NCBI GenBank assembly: GCA_032622095.1
Contig: CP136061.1
Location: forward strand, 128,788,754 to 128,852,753
DNA: 64,000 nt
Source of the DNA: Siphonodentalium dalli
Lineage: Eukaryota > Mollusca > Scaphopoda > Gadilida > Siphonodentaliidae
Direction: 5' to 3'
The notes under the pieces are model-generated. The model made no database searches. It was not told where the DNA came from and worked only from the letters and a program-made list of their open reading frames with translations. The number at the start of each line of letters is the position of its first letter. Positions within the stretch are counted from its first letter, which is position 1. The position numbers were made by a program, and so were the translations under genes. Below, in pieces: positions 12,906 to 24,765 of the stretch.

Positions 12906-13712
12906 ACAACCTTAGCACCTCTATATTAGGTTACTATATAATATGCTCTTGGCGAGTTCGTGGCCGGCTTTTTGCTAAGTTTGTTTTGTATGTTACATGC
13001 ATGCACTATATATGATGCTGATACATGCCCCACGTGATCCTGTACGCCTTGGGAGTTTCAAATGCGGTATATGCCCATTCTTACTAAATCTTATTTTGGT
13101 ATCAGGTCAGTGAGGTCAAACTCGTGCCTGTGATCTGACGGGCATGATTTAGTTCTGGGAGTCTGCATGTGGTCTCAGTACGACGAAATCAAAGGGAGAT
13201 TGGATGCGTTGGCCGGGCGCAGCTCTTCTCATTAAATAACAATACAAACCACAAAGTTGATTCATTATCGAAAACATATGAGTGTATATGCACGATGAGC
13301 CATGGCTTATTTATATACAGGAATCAGACCAGTCCCTATAATTATCCGCGAAAGATGCAAATGCTAATTTTAACTGTCCGCGCCTCTGTATTGGCCGATC
13401 AAATTGCAGGTGCATGTGTTTGCTGCCATTCACAATACTTATATCTTAATAGTGCCAAGCTCTCCCAGTGTCTTATCACCGCTCGTGGATTATGTGATTA
13501 GATGTAGTGATTCTGTTACAGGTAGAATACTGAGAACATTTCCTCCATGTATCATAGGTACGTGGGACATGACTGGCACCAGAGATGATGAAGTAGTGCC
13601 AATATGGTGAATCAATACTATGTGGTAGTTCAGCTGGTTTTTGTATGTACCGCTACTGACGCAGGTTCGGTCACTTGTCACGAGGACAATCAACTCAGTA
13701 TTGAACACTAAC
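12906..13712. other. Unassigned DNA with a 110-codon open frame
   Basis: The plus-strand frame at 13,169-13,501 overlaps another frame (13,404-13,610); neither shows a domain, and both lack a convincing start context. Confidence 0.35.
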
Positions 13713-14495
13713 GGTCAATCCACACCGGACACGAGCGCGAAATTATAACGGCCGTTTTCTGTCGTCCGTAGCAGTTCAAAGCGCGCGATTTTTATATTCA
13801 CACCCAAGCGACTGAATCGCTGACCACGGGGCGATCACAGAAGTGATTTTATGCTTTGTAGATTTCTCGCTTTGTGGCAAACCAGGGGGATAATTGGGTC
13901 TCTGTCGAATAGGATATTTATAAATACGCGCGTATTCCTCCTATTTGAAGGCGACACTTTCATTCGTCGTCGCGATAACAACGGTGCATGGTGGAGGACT
14001 TTAGCGACAAGCTGATAACTGAAGTGCAAGGATAAATGAGAAGAGAAAACTTCCTGGCAAGAGCTAATAAAAGAATCATCTGGTTAATTTTTGGTCCCAA
14101 TCAATTCCAAACTTGTGAAGTCACTTTTCCATAATTTGCCCCACCCCCGATAAAAAAAATCACAAACTGGAATTATAGAATGAAATTCAATTAAATCCAA
14201 TTGCTATGAGAATTTAGGAACCCCGTGCACCATTCCACTTGACTTATTATATTTGACAGTTAAATGAGTTTGAAAAATCTTACATGTACATGTTCAGCAA
14301 ACTCTGATTAAAATGTCCATATACATTGTATTTGTGACCTGCCTGTAAATGATGCACTCAAACGATTATCTACCCAAACCATCGTGCGCGACGAGGCGAT
14401 CCAGTCGCTTTCGGTGTGAATATAAAAATCGCGCGCTTTGAACCGCTATACGGACGACAGAAAACGGCCGTAAAAATCGCGCCCGGTGTGGAAAC
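13713..14495. mobile_element. MITE with ~110-bp terminal inverted repeats
   Basis: The left end (from CACACCGGACACGAGCGCG, 13,719) and right end (14,385-14,495, minus strand) match over CGGCCGTTTTCTGTCGTCCG, GCGCGCGATTTTTATATTCA and AGCGACTG-ATCGC. About 530 bp of unrelated AT-rich DNA lies between them. No transposase is encoded and target duplications are not clear. Confidence 0.65.
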
Positions 14496-14501
14496 CTTTA
14501 T

Positions 14502-14640
14502 GGTCAATCCACACCGGACGCGAGCTCGCGATTATAATGGCCGTTTTCTGTCGTCCGTAGCAGTTCAAAACGCGCGATTTTTATATTCATACCGCAAGCG
14601 ACTGAATCGCTGACGAGGCGACCACAGCAGCGATTTTAAG
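14502..14640 (+). mobile_element. Third copy of the CACACCGG MITE end
   Basis: Begins GGTCAATCCACACCGGACGC and repeats the left end of the 13,713-14,495 element, including CGGCCGTTTTCTGTCGTCCG, directly after that element's right end. It is either a second truncated insertion or a tandem solo end. Confidence 0.7.
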
Positions 14641-14786
14641 GCTCAATTTCATAATAAACAGCAGCTAACTGATATTGATTGATTTATATATTTATTGCAA
14701 AGTCACATAACAGTGAAACAAGCAAAACCTATATACACATGTACACAAATTTGGATATCACATTCATCATTGTTCATGTCATATAC

Positions 14787-15470
14787 ATAAGATAAGATAA
14801 GATAATATTTTAATGCAAAATACACCCAATGGGCAGTTGCACATATAATAAATACAACATCTATCAACATAAGGAATAATTTAACTTGAGTAATCACATA
14901 CGATATGCATATACGCTCGTGAATTTACTGTCATAAAATCGCAGGTATAGGGGCCTACTTACTTTTATTCGATATATGTATATTGTCTCGAATGGTGAAG
15001 AAAGACCGGATCATGTCGCATATAACGTTAACGGTTGCAATTTGTTCATTCTGCATAATAAATCTGAACTTCTCATAATTTGTCATTTCTAAGAAATGAG
15101 GGCACGTTGCAATTATGTCCTTTACATAAGCTTCGCGAATACTTTCATAGGCCCGACATTCAAAGATGAAATGATATTCTGACTCAATTTGTTTTGAATC
15201 ACACGCAGAACACAATCTTTCTCTCACAGGTTATGGGGGCTGTTTGTGTCTCCCTTTTTCGATTTCCAGTCGATTATTACTGATTCTCAATCTTGTGAAT
15301 AGAATTCTCGCTTTGTCAGATCGCGAATTGACAATGTTTGGTTCAATTTCATACTTTGACTTGAATAATCTATACGTTCGTATTTTATTTCCAATGAACG
15401 TTTTCTTTTCGGCATGATTTACATTATAGAATCGCATCAAATGTTCATATGCATGTTTATATTTACAGCA
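14787..15470 (-). mobile_element. 3' end of a non-LTR retrotransposon with a zinc-knuckle C-terminus and ATCTT tail
   Basis: The minus strand encodes ORF2 C-terminal sequence: RLFKSKYEIEPNIVNSRSDK, then LRISNNRLEIEKGRHKQPP, one in-frame TAA (15,228-15,230), then RERLCSACDSKQIESEYHF and IFEC. The cysteines form C-x2-C-x9-H-x4-C. After the stop at 14,955 a short 3' UTR contains CAACTGCCC and GGGTGTATT, then a TATCT microsatellite (14,787-14,805), the usual 3' tail of this class. It is a 5'-truncated, dead insertion. Confidence 0.8.
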
Positions 15471-16438
15471 GTAATTAAATTAGATTACACAATAAGTAGG
15501 CGAACTTAACAAGTATGATAATTACATGTGTTCACCCATAACAATAAATGGTTTCGCTCATAAAGAATAGGACACCTTCTTAAAGGCACACCTTAGGAAT
15601 ATGCATAGTCTTTTTATGAGGCTTATATTTTGAAGAGATAGGAGACCATGGAATTTCTCTCTCGTAGGGTTCTTCCAAAAGTATTCAGGGATATATTGTT
15701 TTCTGATTTCATCCAAAGATATATATATATGTGTATGCCACAGAACATATGGATCAGAAATAATAATGTTCGCAAATGTACATTTATTGCAAATGGCCTA
15801 ACAAACAAATGTATTCGTATCGACATGCACATAACCCCTCTCAAAGCTAACGAATAAAACCAAATTCTGATATGAACACAAATCCCTCCCCCATTGCAAG
15901 CTAACTAATAAAATCATCTGGTTACTTCTCTGTGTTAAGGTCTGAATGCACTGGTGGAAACCCGGAATGCTTATATGTCTGAGACGACATGTAGTTCTCG
16001 TCGAATGAGCGTCCCTCTTCTAAGAAAATCGAAAGAACTCATTAGATTCCAAAGCCATGTCCCAGGTTCATAAATCTATGGCAGTTCATTATTTAGTTTC
16101 TACCCGATTGCTTGCCCATACATTCGTATATAATACATACAGTATATAGCACACCGTTTGGTGCGAATAGTCCATGCAACATAAATAAATATTTATTCCA
16201 CCGGGAGCGTTATATTATTCTGCCAAGTTTTATTCGTTTTGGGGTGAGCTCAACTGCGTTACCATCTGCTGTATGATTCGACGGACATTACACATTGAAG
16301 AATGAGAAACGCAGCTATACAGTTATAGCAGGAAAACGGCTACATAACCATTGGTTTGATTGGTTGCGGTTCATCGACGTTTCAGCAGCTATGTGGCCAT
16401 ATCATGATGAGTGTAATTCTCAACAATTCAAAAATTAA
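15471..16438. other. Unassigned AT-rich DNA
   Basis: Complementary frames at 15,623-15,857 on both strands are chance. Nothing else recognised. Confidence 0.4.
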
Positions 16439-17020
16439 TGTGGCCCGATTTTAGGTGAAGAATGTTTCACTCACTCAGAGCTACGCGTATTTCAATCTTT
16501 CAAACTGATAGTCCGATTCCTTATGTCATTTTGCATTTTTTGTTTGTTAAAAGCGATCTGAAAACGGATTCTGTATGCCTAGTAGGTGTGTTTTCAGGAT
16601 TGACTTTCCATTCTTGAATTTTGGCGGGTCGGCCTAAATCGGGGTTAACATAATTTAGAGAGCGTTTCGTATTTACAGAAAACGATAGATGGTGCCATCT
16701 GGCGTATGGTGATCGGTGCGATTTGAAAGTTAGCTCTGACCCTTACATGTATTTTTGAAAAATTTGAAGCGATCACTTCATTCTTGCTGGCTACAGTTGT
16801 GATCAAAATTTAACTCTGAACCCTATGGAGATTCTAGTATTTTGGATAAATGGCGCTATTTTGCGTATGGTGATATGCGCGTACTAATATTCCTAAAAAA
16901 TACTAAGTATGAAACACAGACGTATTTTTAAAAAGAGTGGATGTGATCAGATGATTCTTGCTGGCTACAGTTGCGATCAAAATTTAACACTGAACCCTAT
17001 GGAGAATTTGGTGTTATGCT
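16439..17020 (+). repeat. Degenerate tandem repeats (families G and H)
   Basis: A 75-bp piece starting GTGGCCCGATTTTAGGTGAA (16,440) recurs at 20,998. Two units containing TTCTTGCTGGCTACAGTTG, GATCAAAATTTAAC and TGAACCCTATGGAGA (16,781 and 16,953) lie about 170 bp apart, each preceded by a GCGTATGGTGAT block. Confidence 0.65.
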
Positions 17021-17724
17021 CAAACGTTGATTGTAATATCACTTATTGAATATTGGCAATCGTGTGCAACTATATATGGAGATGAACACTCATGTTTGAC
17101 CCACTCTAACTATCCGTGATTTAATAGATGCAATATATGATATAGTTATGCCTCAAGATACAGTAATTGGCAAAAGTAAGTGTCGAGTGGTTTTGTAATT
17201 TCGATAATATGCAGTCTGTTGAATCAAACGAAAATATTCCCAATAAGACTGAAGTTTCACGATGTGATTACATATTAAATTGTTGTTTTATTTGATACTT
17301 GTCTGTCTTGTTTGCCCTGACTAGTTTTTGAAGCCACATTGTTGATCATAACGGGATGTAGTGTCACAAATACACAGGTATAGATGTTAGTTGTTCATTG
17401 TAATTAACTCAATCGTTGTCATCGGAGTCTATCCCACATACACTTGGAGATTCTGTGTTTTCGTAGGATTTGTGCTACTGACAAATGGACATTTCGGTGC
17501 AGCTGAGATCTTTACTACAGCAGTATAGGCTTTGCTTTCACACTTCCCACGCCAGTTTGCATTTGGCGAGCTTCAGTACAGTGACTGAAACCCAACATTC
17601 ACCATCAATATTCTAACCACAATTAAACCTCACGCTTCATGTATAGGTGTGACAAGCAAGTAAATTCGAATGTCCACTAAAGTAGAGCTTAACGTAAGTT
17701 AACGAGTAAAATAGATCAACTATT
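17021..17724. other. Unassigned AT-rich DNA
   Basis: Nothing recognised. Confidence 0.4.
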
Positions 17725-18270
17725 ATTGCATTTTCCTGCAAATTCCGAGTAGGTGCTCAGTAACTGTTACTAAGGAGCAATCGGGTGGCAAAGTCTCCCG
17801 ATCTTATAATGATCAGTGACCTATGCAGAACATGGTTGCACATTTTTTTACATACATGTGCCCAACTTTGAATTAAACCAGAACCATGTAATTAGACATT
17901 GACTAAATTAAGGCAATACCAATGAATGATTAGTACACCATTGTGGTATTTGATTAGCAACCGTTGCTAACCTTAAATAAGACATTTGGTTCACTCTGAT
18001 GGTCAGTTATATCTCAAATTTCACATCTGGGTATTACCTGCATCGGAAACGCAAACACTGGCGTTGAATTGCGACCCTATAGGCTATAATTGCAATTTCC
18101 AGTCAATTCCCGGTAGTTGCCTAGGCTAAGTTTCTCGATCTTATAATGATCAATGGCCCGTGGGGCACAAACCTGTAAAGTTTCATATGTGTGTCACCAT
18201 TTGAACAGAACCAATATCATCCGACTATATATAGACACTCTCTAATTTACAGGAAAATACCACGGCCCAG
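17725..18270 (+). repeat. Two diverged tandem ~350-bp units
   Basis: Each contains CGATCTTATAATGATCARTG preceded by a GTGCTCAG/GTTGCCTAGG-like block and followed by a TTTGAA-TAAACCAGAACCA-like block. The second unit is about 350 bp after the first. Diverged and non-coding. Confidence 0.5.
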
Positions 18271-18799
18271 AGTGTTGATCGCCATGGGGTGTCACGGTTT
18301 CAAAGCCCAAATATATTCTGGGGGAGAACGATCCATTAAGCCTAAGTTGATGGTTTGTTCACAACATATGGAGTCATGATACATTATGAAGGATGATGTA
18401 AGGGTCACCTCAACTATGTTCTTTGACACTTTGCTAGTATCAATTCACGAAACCACCATGCACGACTTCCTGTCTCTTCGCGATCTTGTCGCACCATTAT
18501 CATGTCAGCCTAAGATATATTGAACCATCTCCTCACAATATAGACAATGCTGTACAATCCATAATATCGACAATTGTCCGCCCAGTAAAGGCACGTCTAC
18601 TTGATGTAAAATGAGAAAATTATAGAAACTTTATCACCATATAATAATACAAAAAGTCATTGTTTTTGTTAGGACCCACAGTTCTCACACATGCACATAA
18701 ATATATAATTTATCACTTTTAATTTTGTAGCAGACACGGTGAAATTGACAACATTATTATTCTATCCCATTGATCATGATTCATATGCAAGTCTTTTAA
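18271..18799. other. Unassigned AT-rich DNA
   Basis: Nothing recognised before the retroposon tail at 18.8 kb. Confidence 0.4.
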
Positions 18800-18892
18800 A
18801 GCTTTGTTCACGCACTGTGTCACTTGCATCTTAGAGCCCCTTGCGGGGGACAGGCGTTATTTAAATATTATTATTATTATTATTATTATCTT
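18800..18892 (+). mobile_element. 3' end of a SINE/LINE with ATT tail
   Basis: The sequence around TTAGAGCCCCTTGCGGGGGA, then CAGGCG and TTTAAAT, ending in seven or eight ATT units (18,868-18,891), has the look of a short retroposon 3' end. The 5' boundary is not visible. Confidence 0.4.
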
Positions 18893-19955
18893 AATGTGTT
18901 GTACTATATATAAGACCAAGCACATAATGCACATATATGTCTTCTTATAAATAAATTCTCTCTTGGAAAGTGTCCAGAGATGTCTTGCCTATTTATACTG
19001 ACAATTAATTTGTATTCTTGTGGCAAAGGATTTGAGGGAGTGATTTGTTTTGTTGACTAAGATGTTAATTTAGTACGTGAAACATGTATCCGGGGGATGT
19101 ATTGAGTGGACGGAGAAAGTGTCTTCTTTCGTCAGATCAACATAATCTCAACTCCCAATTTGGATAAACCGGACCAGGATTTATATAACAACAACTAACC
19201 TATGCCCAGCAATATTTAGCAATACATATGGACATGATAACATTGTTTAACAATTTGAAACAATACCACCCTATTCACATGTATGGCTAAACATATCATT
19301 GCTCAGTTATTGTAGTTGTTACATTGGTGTTGGTTGGGTTTCTCCAAATTTAATACTAAAACAGAATGATCCATAAGCACCATAGCTTGGCATGAAAATA
19401 AAAATAAATCTACCGAACAATTATAACAAACAGTGACTGACACTTACATAAATATGACTTGCAGATTTGTTAGCACACAACTCCGTATTATGCGGTACTT
19501 CGTCCTGGCAATAAACATTAATTAATAATTGTTTTCAATTGATGAAAAAACACCATCAATCAATTTAAAACGACATCCTGAAACTTTATTCTTGATAAAC
19601 ATTACATTTGTAGAATAGTGGACATTATCACAGAAGCACGTGATTGTGATGTATATGATTGATGTTAACCACATTTTTTTTTATCAATTACTGTATCTGG
19701 TGGCCTGACTATATTGCAAGTTAACTTTGTTAAATCACATATAGTTACAGTAGATTATATGTAAGGGCCATGCATATATGATGCCATTAAGTTCCATCAC
19801 TGTGAACATTTGAGCAAATTGTCAAACTCTCTATAGGGCTAAACGTTAAATTTTGATAGCAACTATAGTACTGTAACCGCGGAGACTTGTCTGACGACAC
19901 CAATATTCTCAAAAATACATTTCAGAGTCATACTTGATATATGTGCATAATTTCA
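18893..19955. other. Unassigned AT-rich DNA
   Basis: A faint GGGCTAAACGTTAAATTTTG block near 19,837 echoes family G. Otherwise nothing. Confidence 0.35.
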
Positions 19956-20225
19956 ACTCGCACAATTCATGATAAGGCTAAAATCGTGTTAGTTAATATT
20001 TGTATTACCAGGAAACGCTCTTTAAATTCTTAAAACCGTCCAAACAATTTGTTTCCACTAAAATGTCAGACTGGAAACGAGTAGACTCTGAAAGTAGACC
20101 ACCGCCATATTTGATACTTTTGTTAATTTCAACTCGCACAGTCCACCAGAAGGTTAGTTATGAGGATTAATATTTGTATAATAAGTAAACGCTCTTTAAA
20201 TTTGTAAAACAGTCCAAAAACACTT
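19956..20225 (+). repeat. Two tandem ~170-bp units
   Basis: Both units contain AATTTCAACTCGCACA, TTAGTTA-ATTTGTAT and AAACGCTCTTTAAATT. A related GTTTCCACTAAAATRTCA block recurs near 20,670. Confidence 0.65.
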
Positions 20226-20659
20226 TTTCCAATGAAAATGTTTTCGACCTAAGGAATCTGACTTGTGAAATCAGCGAGGGTGTGGGTAGGGTTAGCTTTT
20301 CTGCGATATATTTACCAAAAATCGATGTATCGGAGTTTTGTCTGTGACATATGATCAAGATATCCTTGTAGATTGTTCATGTTCGTCTGTCTGTGATGTA
20401 GCTGATTTTAAGAATATACAATACCTTAATATTTGGGAAAGAAAATTGAAAATGCAGTCATAAATACAATTCATCTGATGATTTTATGATAAAATTCCAC
20501 ATTAAGATACGTAATTATGCAATTTGTGGCAAGATCTCTCCCTGTTTTTCGATTTCCAGGAACAAAGAAAGCCACTTACCGAACTTGCTATGCGTAATAG
20601 CATGTTTTTTTATTACCAAGTGGACGGGGAAAAAATAGAGGGGTACACAAACAAAAGCC

Positions 20660-21245
20660 TCACACAAACCTGTTTCCACTAAAATATCAAGCTGGAAACA
20701 GGTAGATTCTGAAAATAGACACACTGGTGGTATATAATCCGTTTTCATATCGCTTTTAACATTCCGAAAATGCGCGACCATTTTTTTCGACATAAGGAAT
20801 CCGACTATGATATATTTCAGCACTAATAAACTATACCGGCGTGAAGATACCAACAACTGTTATTACTGAAATGTTCGACGAAATATGTTGCATGCACTGT
20901 ATAGAAATCTGAACTCAATAAAAGTAAATATTTAGCCCTTGATGCTTTCGGGTCGAAATAATCCCAATAAAATGTGGAAATTATCCGGCCAATGATATGT
21001 GGCCCGATTTTACGTGAAGAATGTTTCACCCATTCGGCGGTACACGGCATGTATTTCAGTCTTTCAAACTGATTTCAGATCTAATACGCTATACCGGATT
21101 TCAGAAAGTAACCAACAACTGTCATAACTTAAATATTCGATGAAATATGTTATACATTATCGAAATCTGAACTAAAAAAGTAAATATTGACGCTTAAATT
21201 TCTGGTCGAAATAATCCAAATACAATGTGGAAATTATCACGCCAG
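20660..21245 (+). repeat. Family H: two tandem ~260-bp units
   Basis: Units starting near 20,815 and 21,080 share ACCAACAACTGT, CGAYGAAATATGTT, AAATCTGAACT, GGTCGAAATAATCC and AATGTGGAAATTATC. The intervening GTGGCCCGATTTTACGTGAA block links it to 16,440. Confidence 0.7.
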
Positions 21246-21745
21246 CGAGAGTCACTGATCTTTGTGAAGAAACACACGACGGAAATTGAAAATCATCGAG
21301 AGGATATAGCAAAACAACTGAAGAAAATGGACAATACGATACAGAATACAGAAAAACATGAAGGTAAAATGGAGAAACTAAAACGCGGATGGAGTCATTC
21401 CAGAGAACAGAAACACAATTAAACACATAAAATCGTAAAACACCATAAAGTAACCAATGAAAATCGTATGAAAGAATTAGAAACAAAACTTACAAAATTA
21501 ATTGCTGATCAGCTAACTGAAGCGGAGAAGACACGAACTTACTTAAAATAATTGATCATTCAAGTAACACACAATCTTGTGCGGAACAACAGGACACCGA
21601 CATGAGTGAACGCGCCATAACTATTGAAAATATTCCAGAAAGTAAGCAACCTGATACACCACACAGACTATAGACAAGGTGATCAACAGCATATTGAGAA
21701 AATCGTTCACGAGATATATCTTGTAATTTCAAAAGCATGTTAAAA
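21220..21745 (+). pseudogene. Coiled-coil remnant, possibly ORF1 of a non-LTR retrotransposon
   Basis: A Lys/Glu-rich heptad-like frame (EIENHREDIAKQLKKMDNTI, 21,225-21,422) is followed in shifted frames by MKELETKLTKLIADQL and, near 21,600, AITIENIPESK. A coiled coil followed by an Ile/Val-rich IENIPES-like strand is reminiscent of ORF1 RNA-binding proteins of L1-like elements. The frame is broken by at least two shifts. The assignment is tentative; it could be another coiled-coil gene fragment. Confidence 0.35.
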
Positions 21746-21747
21746 AA

Positions 21748-22140
21748 ACTCAATCCAATTCGATGGTCCCCATATCATCAGATTCCAACAACATTTTTTT
21801 TTTAAATGCCACTTCAGTTATCAGAATCGATTAATTGCCCAAAAATAATGCTAAGTGCAGTCAACTATAGTACGAAATTGCCCAAATGTGTTATTTATTT
21901 ATCATTTTGTTCAAGGAAATTTGGCCGGATTGTCAAATATCTAACATCAAAGCCACTTGATTTTAGAGTAATACACCTTCATTCATCCGCAATTTGGTCC
22001 GAGACCGTCGGCTTGACGAATATTTGCACGGCCGCCAAAAATGACATATCTCGGGGGGGGGGGGGGGGGTTATAAAATCGATGTCTGATCGCTCTGAGCT
22101 TTGATGGGTGGGTTCCTCGACTCGAATCTGATAAATTATT
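21748..22140 (+). repeat. Interspersed family A, copy 2
   Basis: Carries the family 5' end ACTCAATCC-ATTCGATGG and all later landmarks up to TTCCTCGACTCGAAT. A 17-base G run (22,053-22,069) replaces the expected GGGAAATAACAAA segment. Confidence 0.8.
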
Positions 22141-22295
22141 GAATAAACAGGATATTAAAACCAACCAGTAAAAATCTTAGTAAGAAACTCAGAGGAGCCG
22201 GAAGCAAACCAATTGGGGGCACAACTTCTAGAAAGGGCATTTTTGGGTCAAATGGATTGTCATAAATGGAGAAAAGTCAAATTTTGCATAAAGGT

Positions 22296-22942
22296 ACTCA
22301 ATCCGATCATATGGTCCCCATCATCAAGATACAACAACAACAACAACAACAACATTTCCTCAAAATACGCTTTAGTTATCAGAATCGAATAATTGAAACA
22401 AAATAATGCCAACCACTGTCAACTATGGTATCAACTTTCACAAAACGTGTTATTTATCAACATATTATCACTTCAGTATCACGAAATTTTGCCGTATTAC
22501 CACTTGATTTTAGAGTTATCCATATTCATCCGCAATTTTGTCCGAGACCGTGACGACGTTTTGCTGGGCCACAAATAATTGCACATCTCGAGAAATAACA
22601 AACTTCAAAACTCGATATCTGATCACTCTGGGCTCTACTCAAGCCTTGAAATAGGGTGTCTGTCATTTGCAGAATGAGGTCCCCAGAGGGTGAATTTAGT
22701 GATGCTACCCCGCATAGCGGGCTAGCATCACCAAATTCACCCTCTGGGGACCTCATTCTGCTTACACAGAGGTTCACAGAGGTTGAATATGGTGATGCTA
22801 GCCCGCTATGCGGGGTAGCATCACTAAATTCACCATCTGGGGACCTCATTCTGCAAATGACAGACACCCTATTTCAAGGCTTGTCTCTACTCGGAGCCAA
22901 ATAAATAGTAATTTAGGAGCGTTAATTCGGAAAACGTAAATT
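22296..22942 (+). repeat. Interspersed family A, copy 3 (split by a hAT-type MITE)
   Basis: Family A sequence runs from ACTCAATCCGATC through an AAC microsatellite (22,325-22,352) to GGGCTCTACT. It is interrupted at 22,640-22,883 and resumes at CTCGGAGCCAAATAAATAGT to ATTCGG. The empty site can be read from the other copies. Confidence 0.85.
22640..22883. mobile_element. hAT-type MITE with nested palindromes and 8-bp target-site duplication
   Basis: A 244-bp element with perfect terminal inverted repeats starting CAAGCCTTGAAATAGGG and continuing for about 100 bp, flanked by GCTCTACT/TCTCTACT (7 of 8). The length of the duplication and the CA...TG ends fit hAT elements. Inside are two further dyads: GATGCTACCCCGCATAGCGG pairs with its inverse within each half as well as across halves. 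No transposase, so it moves only with outside help. Confidence 0.85.
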
Positions 22943-22945
22943 GAA

Positions 22946-23200
22946 CCTCACAATTGAGTTCCCTGCGTCATTCTGTGGGAAGAGTGAATAAAATAACTCA
23001 GATACACGAAATCCCCCATCCTGAAGTCAGTTTGTACACATTATACGGCCATTCGGCTAACTATTTATATTCATCAATCGTCCCGATTAATCTCACCATA
23101 ATAACACGAAAATACAAACCGATGCGTTGTCTTGTGCAGTCACGGAAATGCCCGAGCACTTCCGACTCGATTGGGATTGAATCGGGTTTCGTTCTCAGAA
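22946..23200. other. Unassigned, between family A copy 3 and a coding-like remnant
   Basis: Nothing recognised. GC content rises slightly towards the end, as might a leader of the following remnant. Confidence 0.4.
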
Positions 23201-23390
23201 ATGGCTTCTAGGGAGGATGACCGTTCGCTGGAATAGCGTCATGCACATCAGAATATTAAAGCGAAAAACAAATTGACATCGCAATCGGTAGTCAATTCGA
23301 CAGGGAAGGAATAGAAAGGGAATTGTTGCGTGAAATCACAAACGGAAGAACATTGGCCGAGTTAGTGGCAAAGATTATAATCGAACAGTG
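23201..23390 (+). pseudogene. Coding-like remnant of unknown gene
   Basis: An ATG begins MASREDDRSLE and then a TAG. In a shifted frame the text continues as KQIDIAIGSQFDREG, ELLREITNGRTLAELVAKI and IIEQ before TGA (23,390). The stretch has a protein-like, Glu/Arg/Leu-rich composition unlike its surroundings. I do not recognise the family. It may be a dead first exon or a transposon gene fragment, or chance. Confidence 0.25.
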
Positions 23391-24357
23391 ATCGAGAGGT
23401 AATAATTCCAAAATGTTACTATTTATAGAAAATTGTAAGCGCATTGACCGAATTTTTACATCAATCTGGCCGCAAGCACAGTACCGTGCAGAAAGAGTTG
23501 TCTTACTTTTGTAACTCAAAACTGTTTAATTACATTATACCTGTACAATAGTACAAATAATTGGTATTCAATATGCCAGTACAGAACATTTGTTAGCTCA
23601 TTGGCCATGAAATGTTTTTAATGGCAAATTCTGTTGTCAAGCTTTAGTAAGCACTATTCATTCTGATGGATGATAACTATAATGGAAAGCCTTTTTCACA
23701 TGTATTAGCTAATTGCACATTAGCGTAAGTGAATTACAATTAAGCGTAATGTATTACACTCAGGTGTAATGCACACATATAAAGCGTACTTCACTTACGC
23801 TTAACCGTATGATGTAGATAAAGCATTACTCCTATGAGTAATAGAATTATGACTAGTGTGCTTAAGCGTAATTGATTAAAGTGTGCTTAAGCGTAATTGA
23901 TTTACGCTTAAGCTCACTGGTCATTTATTTTCATTGATAGATTAATTACACTTAATCATAAATGAATTATGCTTAAGCGATTATACGAGAAGCCGTTTTC
24001 ACATTTATTCTGATTCTGCTTAATCGCAAATCATTTACGCTTAAGTGTAAATCATTTGCACTTAAGAGCAAATCATTTATACTTAAATACAAATCATATG
24101 CGCTTTAGCGGAAATAGTATGGGAGGCCCTTTTCACATTTATTATTTATTTGCGCTTAAGCGCAAATATTTGTGCTTAAGCATAAATCATTAAGCGCAAA
24201 TATTTGTGCTTAAGCGTAAATCATTTGCGCTTAAGCACAAATATGTGTCTATCAATTTATTTGCGCTTAAGCGCAAATACCTAACACTCCATTACATCCC
24301 TCTGATGTGAATGATTGAGTCCATCTCATATTATATTAGCATGGGCCCATAGTAATA

Positions 24358-24765
24358 GCCCCATACAGACTCGAAGTTGAAGAAAAAACATATTTCCATA
24401 TGCATATCAGCATCTCTGTCCCTGGTGTCCCAAGATTTGGTGCCTCACTCCCAGAGCTCATGTATATTTTATTATCTCCTGCACAGATATATACCATTTC
24501 CATGGCCATAAATAGGGAATTAGGGGTTACTGGGGTTTGCTTCCCTCATATGGTGTACTCATTGACTTGAAGTTGGGGAAAAACCCCTATTTTCATAATA
24601 TCAGCATCCCTGTCCCCAAGAATTTGTGTCGCCATCCCAGAGATATAGTATATTTTATAAAAGAGACATATCCTACACAGATCTATATCATTTCCATGGT
24701 CATAAAACAGATCTTGGGGTTTCTGGGGGATTGTTTCCCTCATATGGTGGGGCTATATCAACTTT
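24358..24765 (+). repeat. Two tandem ~195-bp units in the loop of the CTTAAG structure
   Basis: Both units contain TATCAGCATC-CTGTCCC, CCCAGAG-T, ATATTTTAT, CAGAT-TATA-CATTTCCATGG and TTCCCTCATATGGTG. They form the unpaired centre between the 24.0-24.35 and 24.83-25.2 kb arms. Short chance frames only. Confidence 0.75.

Noticed and set aside
22526-22904. Repetitive open frames on both strands (MSVICRMRSPEGEF and similar)
   Set aside because: Both are readings through the palindromic hAT-type MITE, which explains why the same peptide occurs on both strands.
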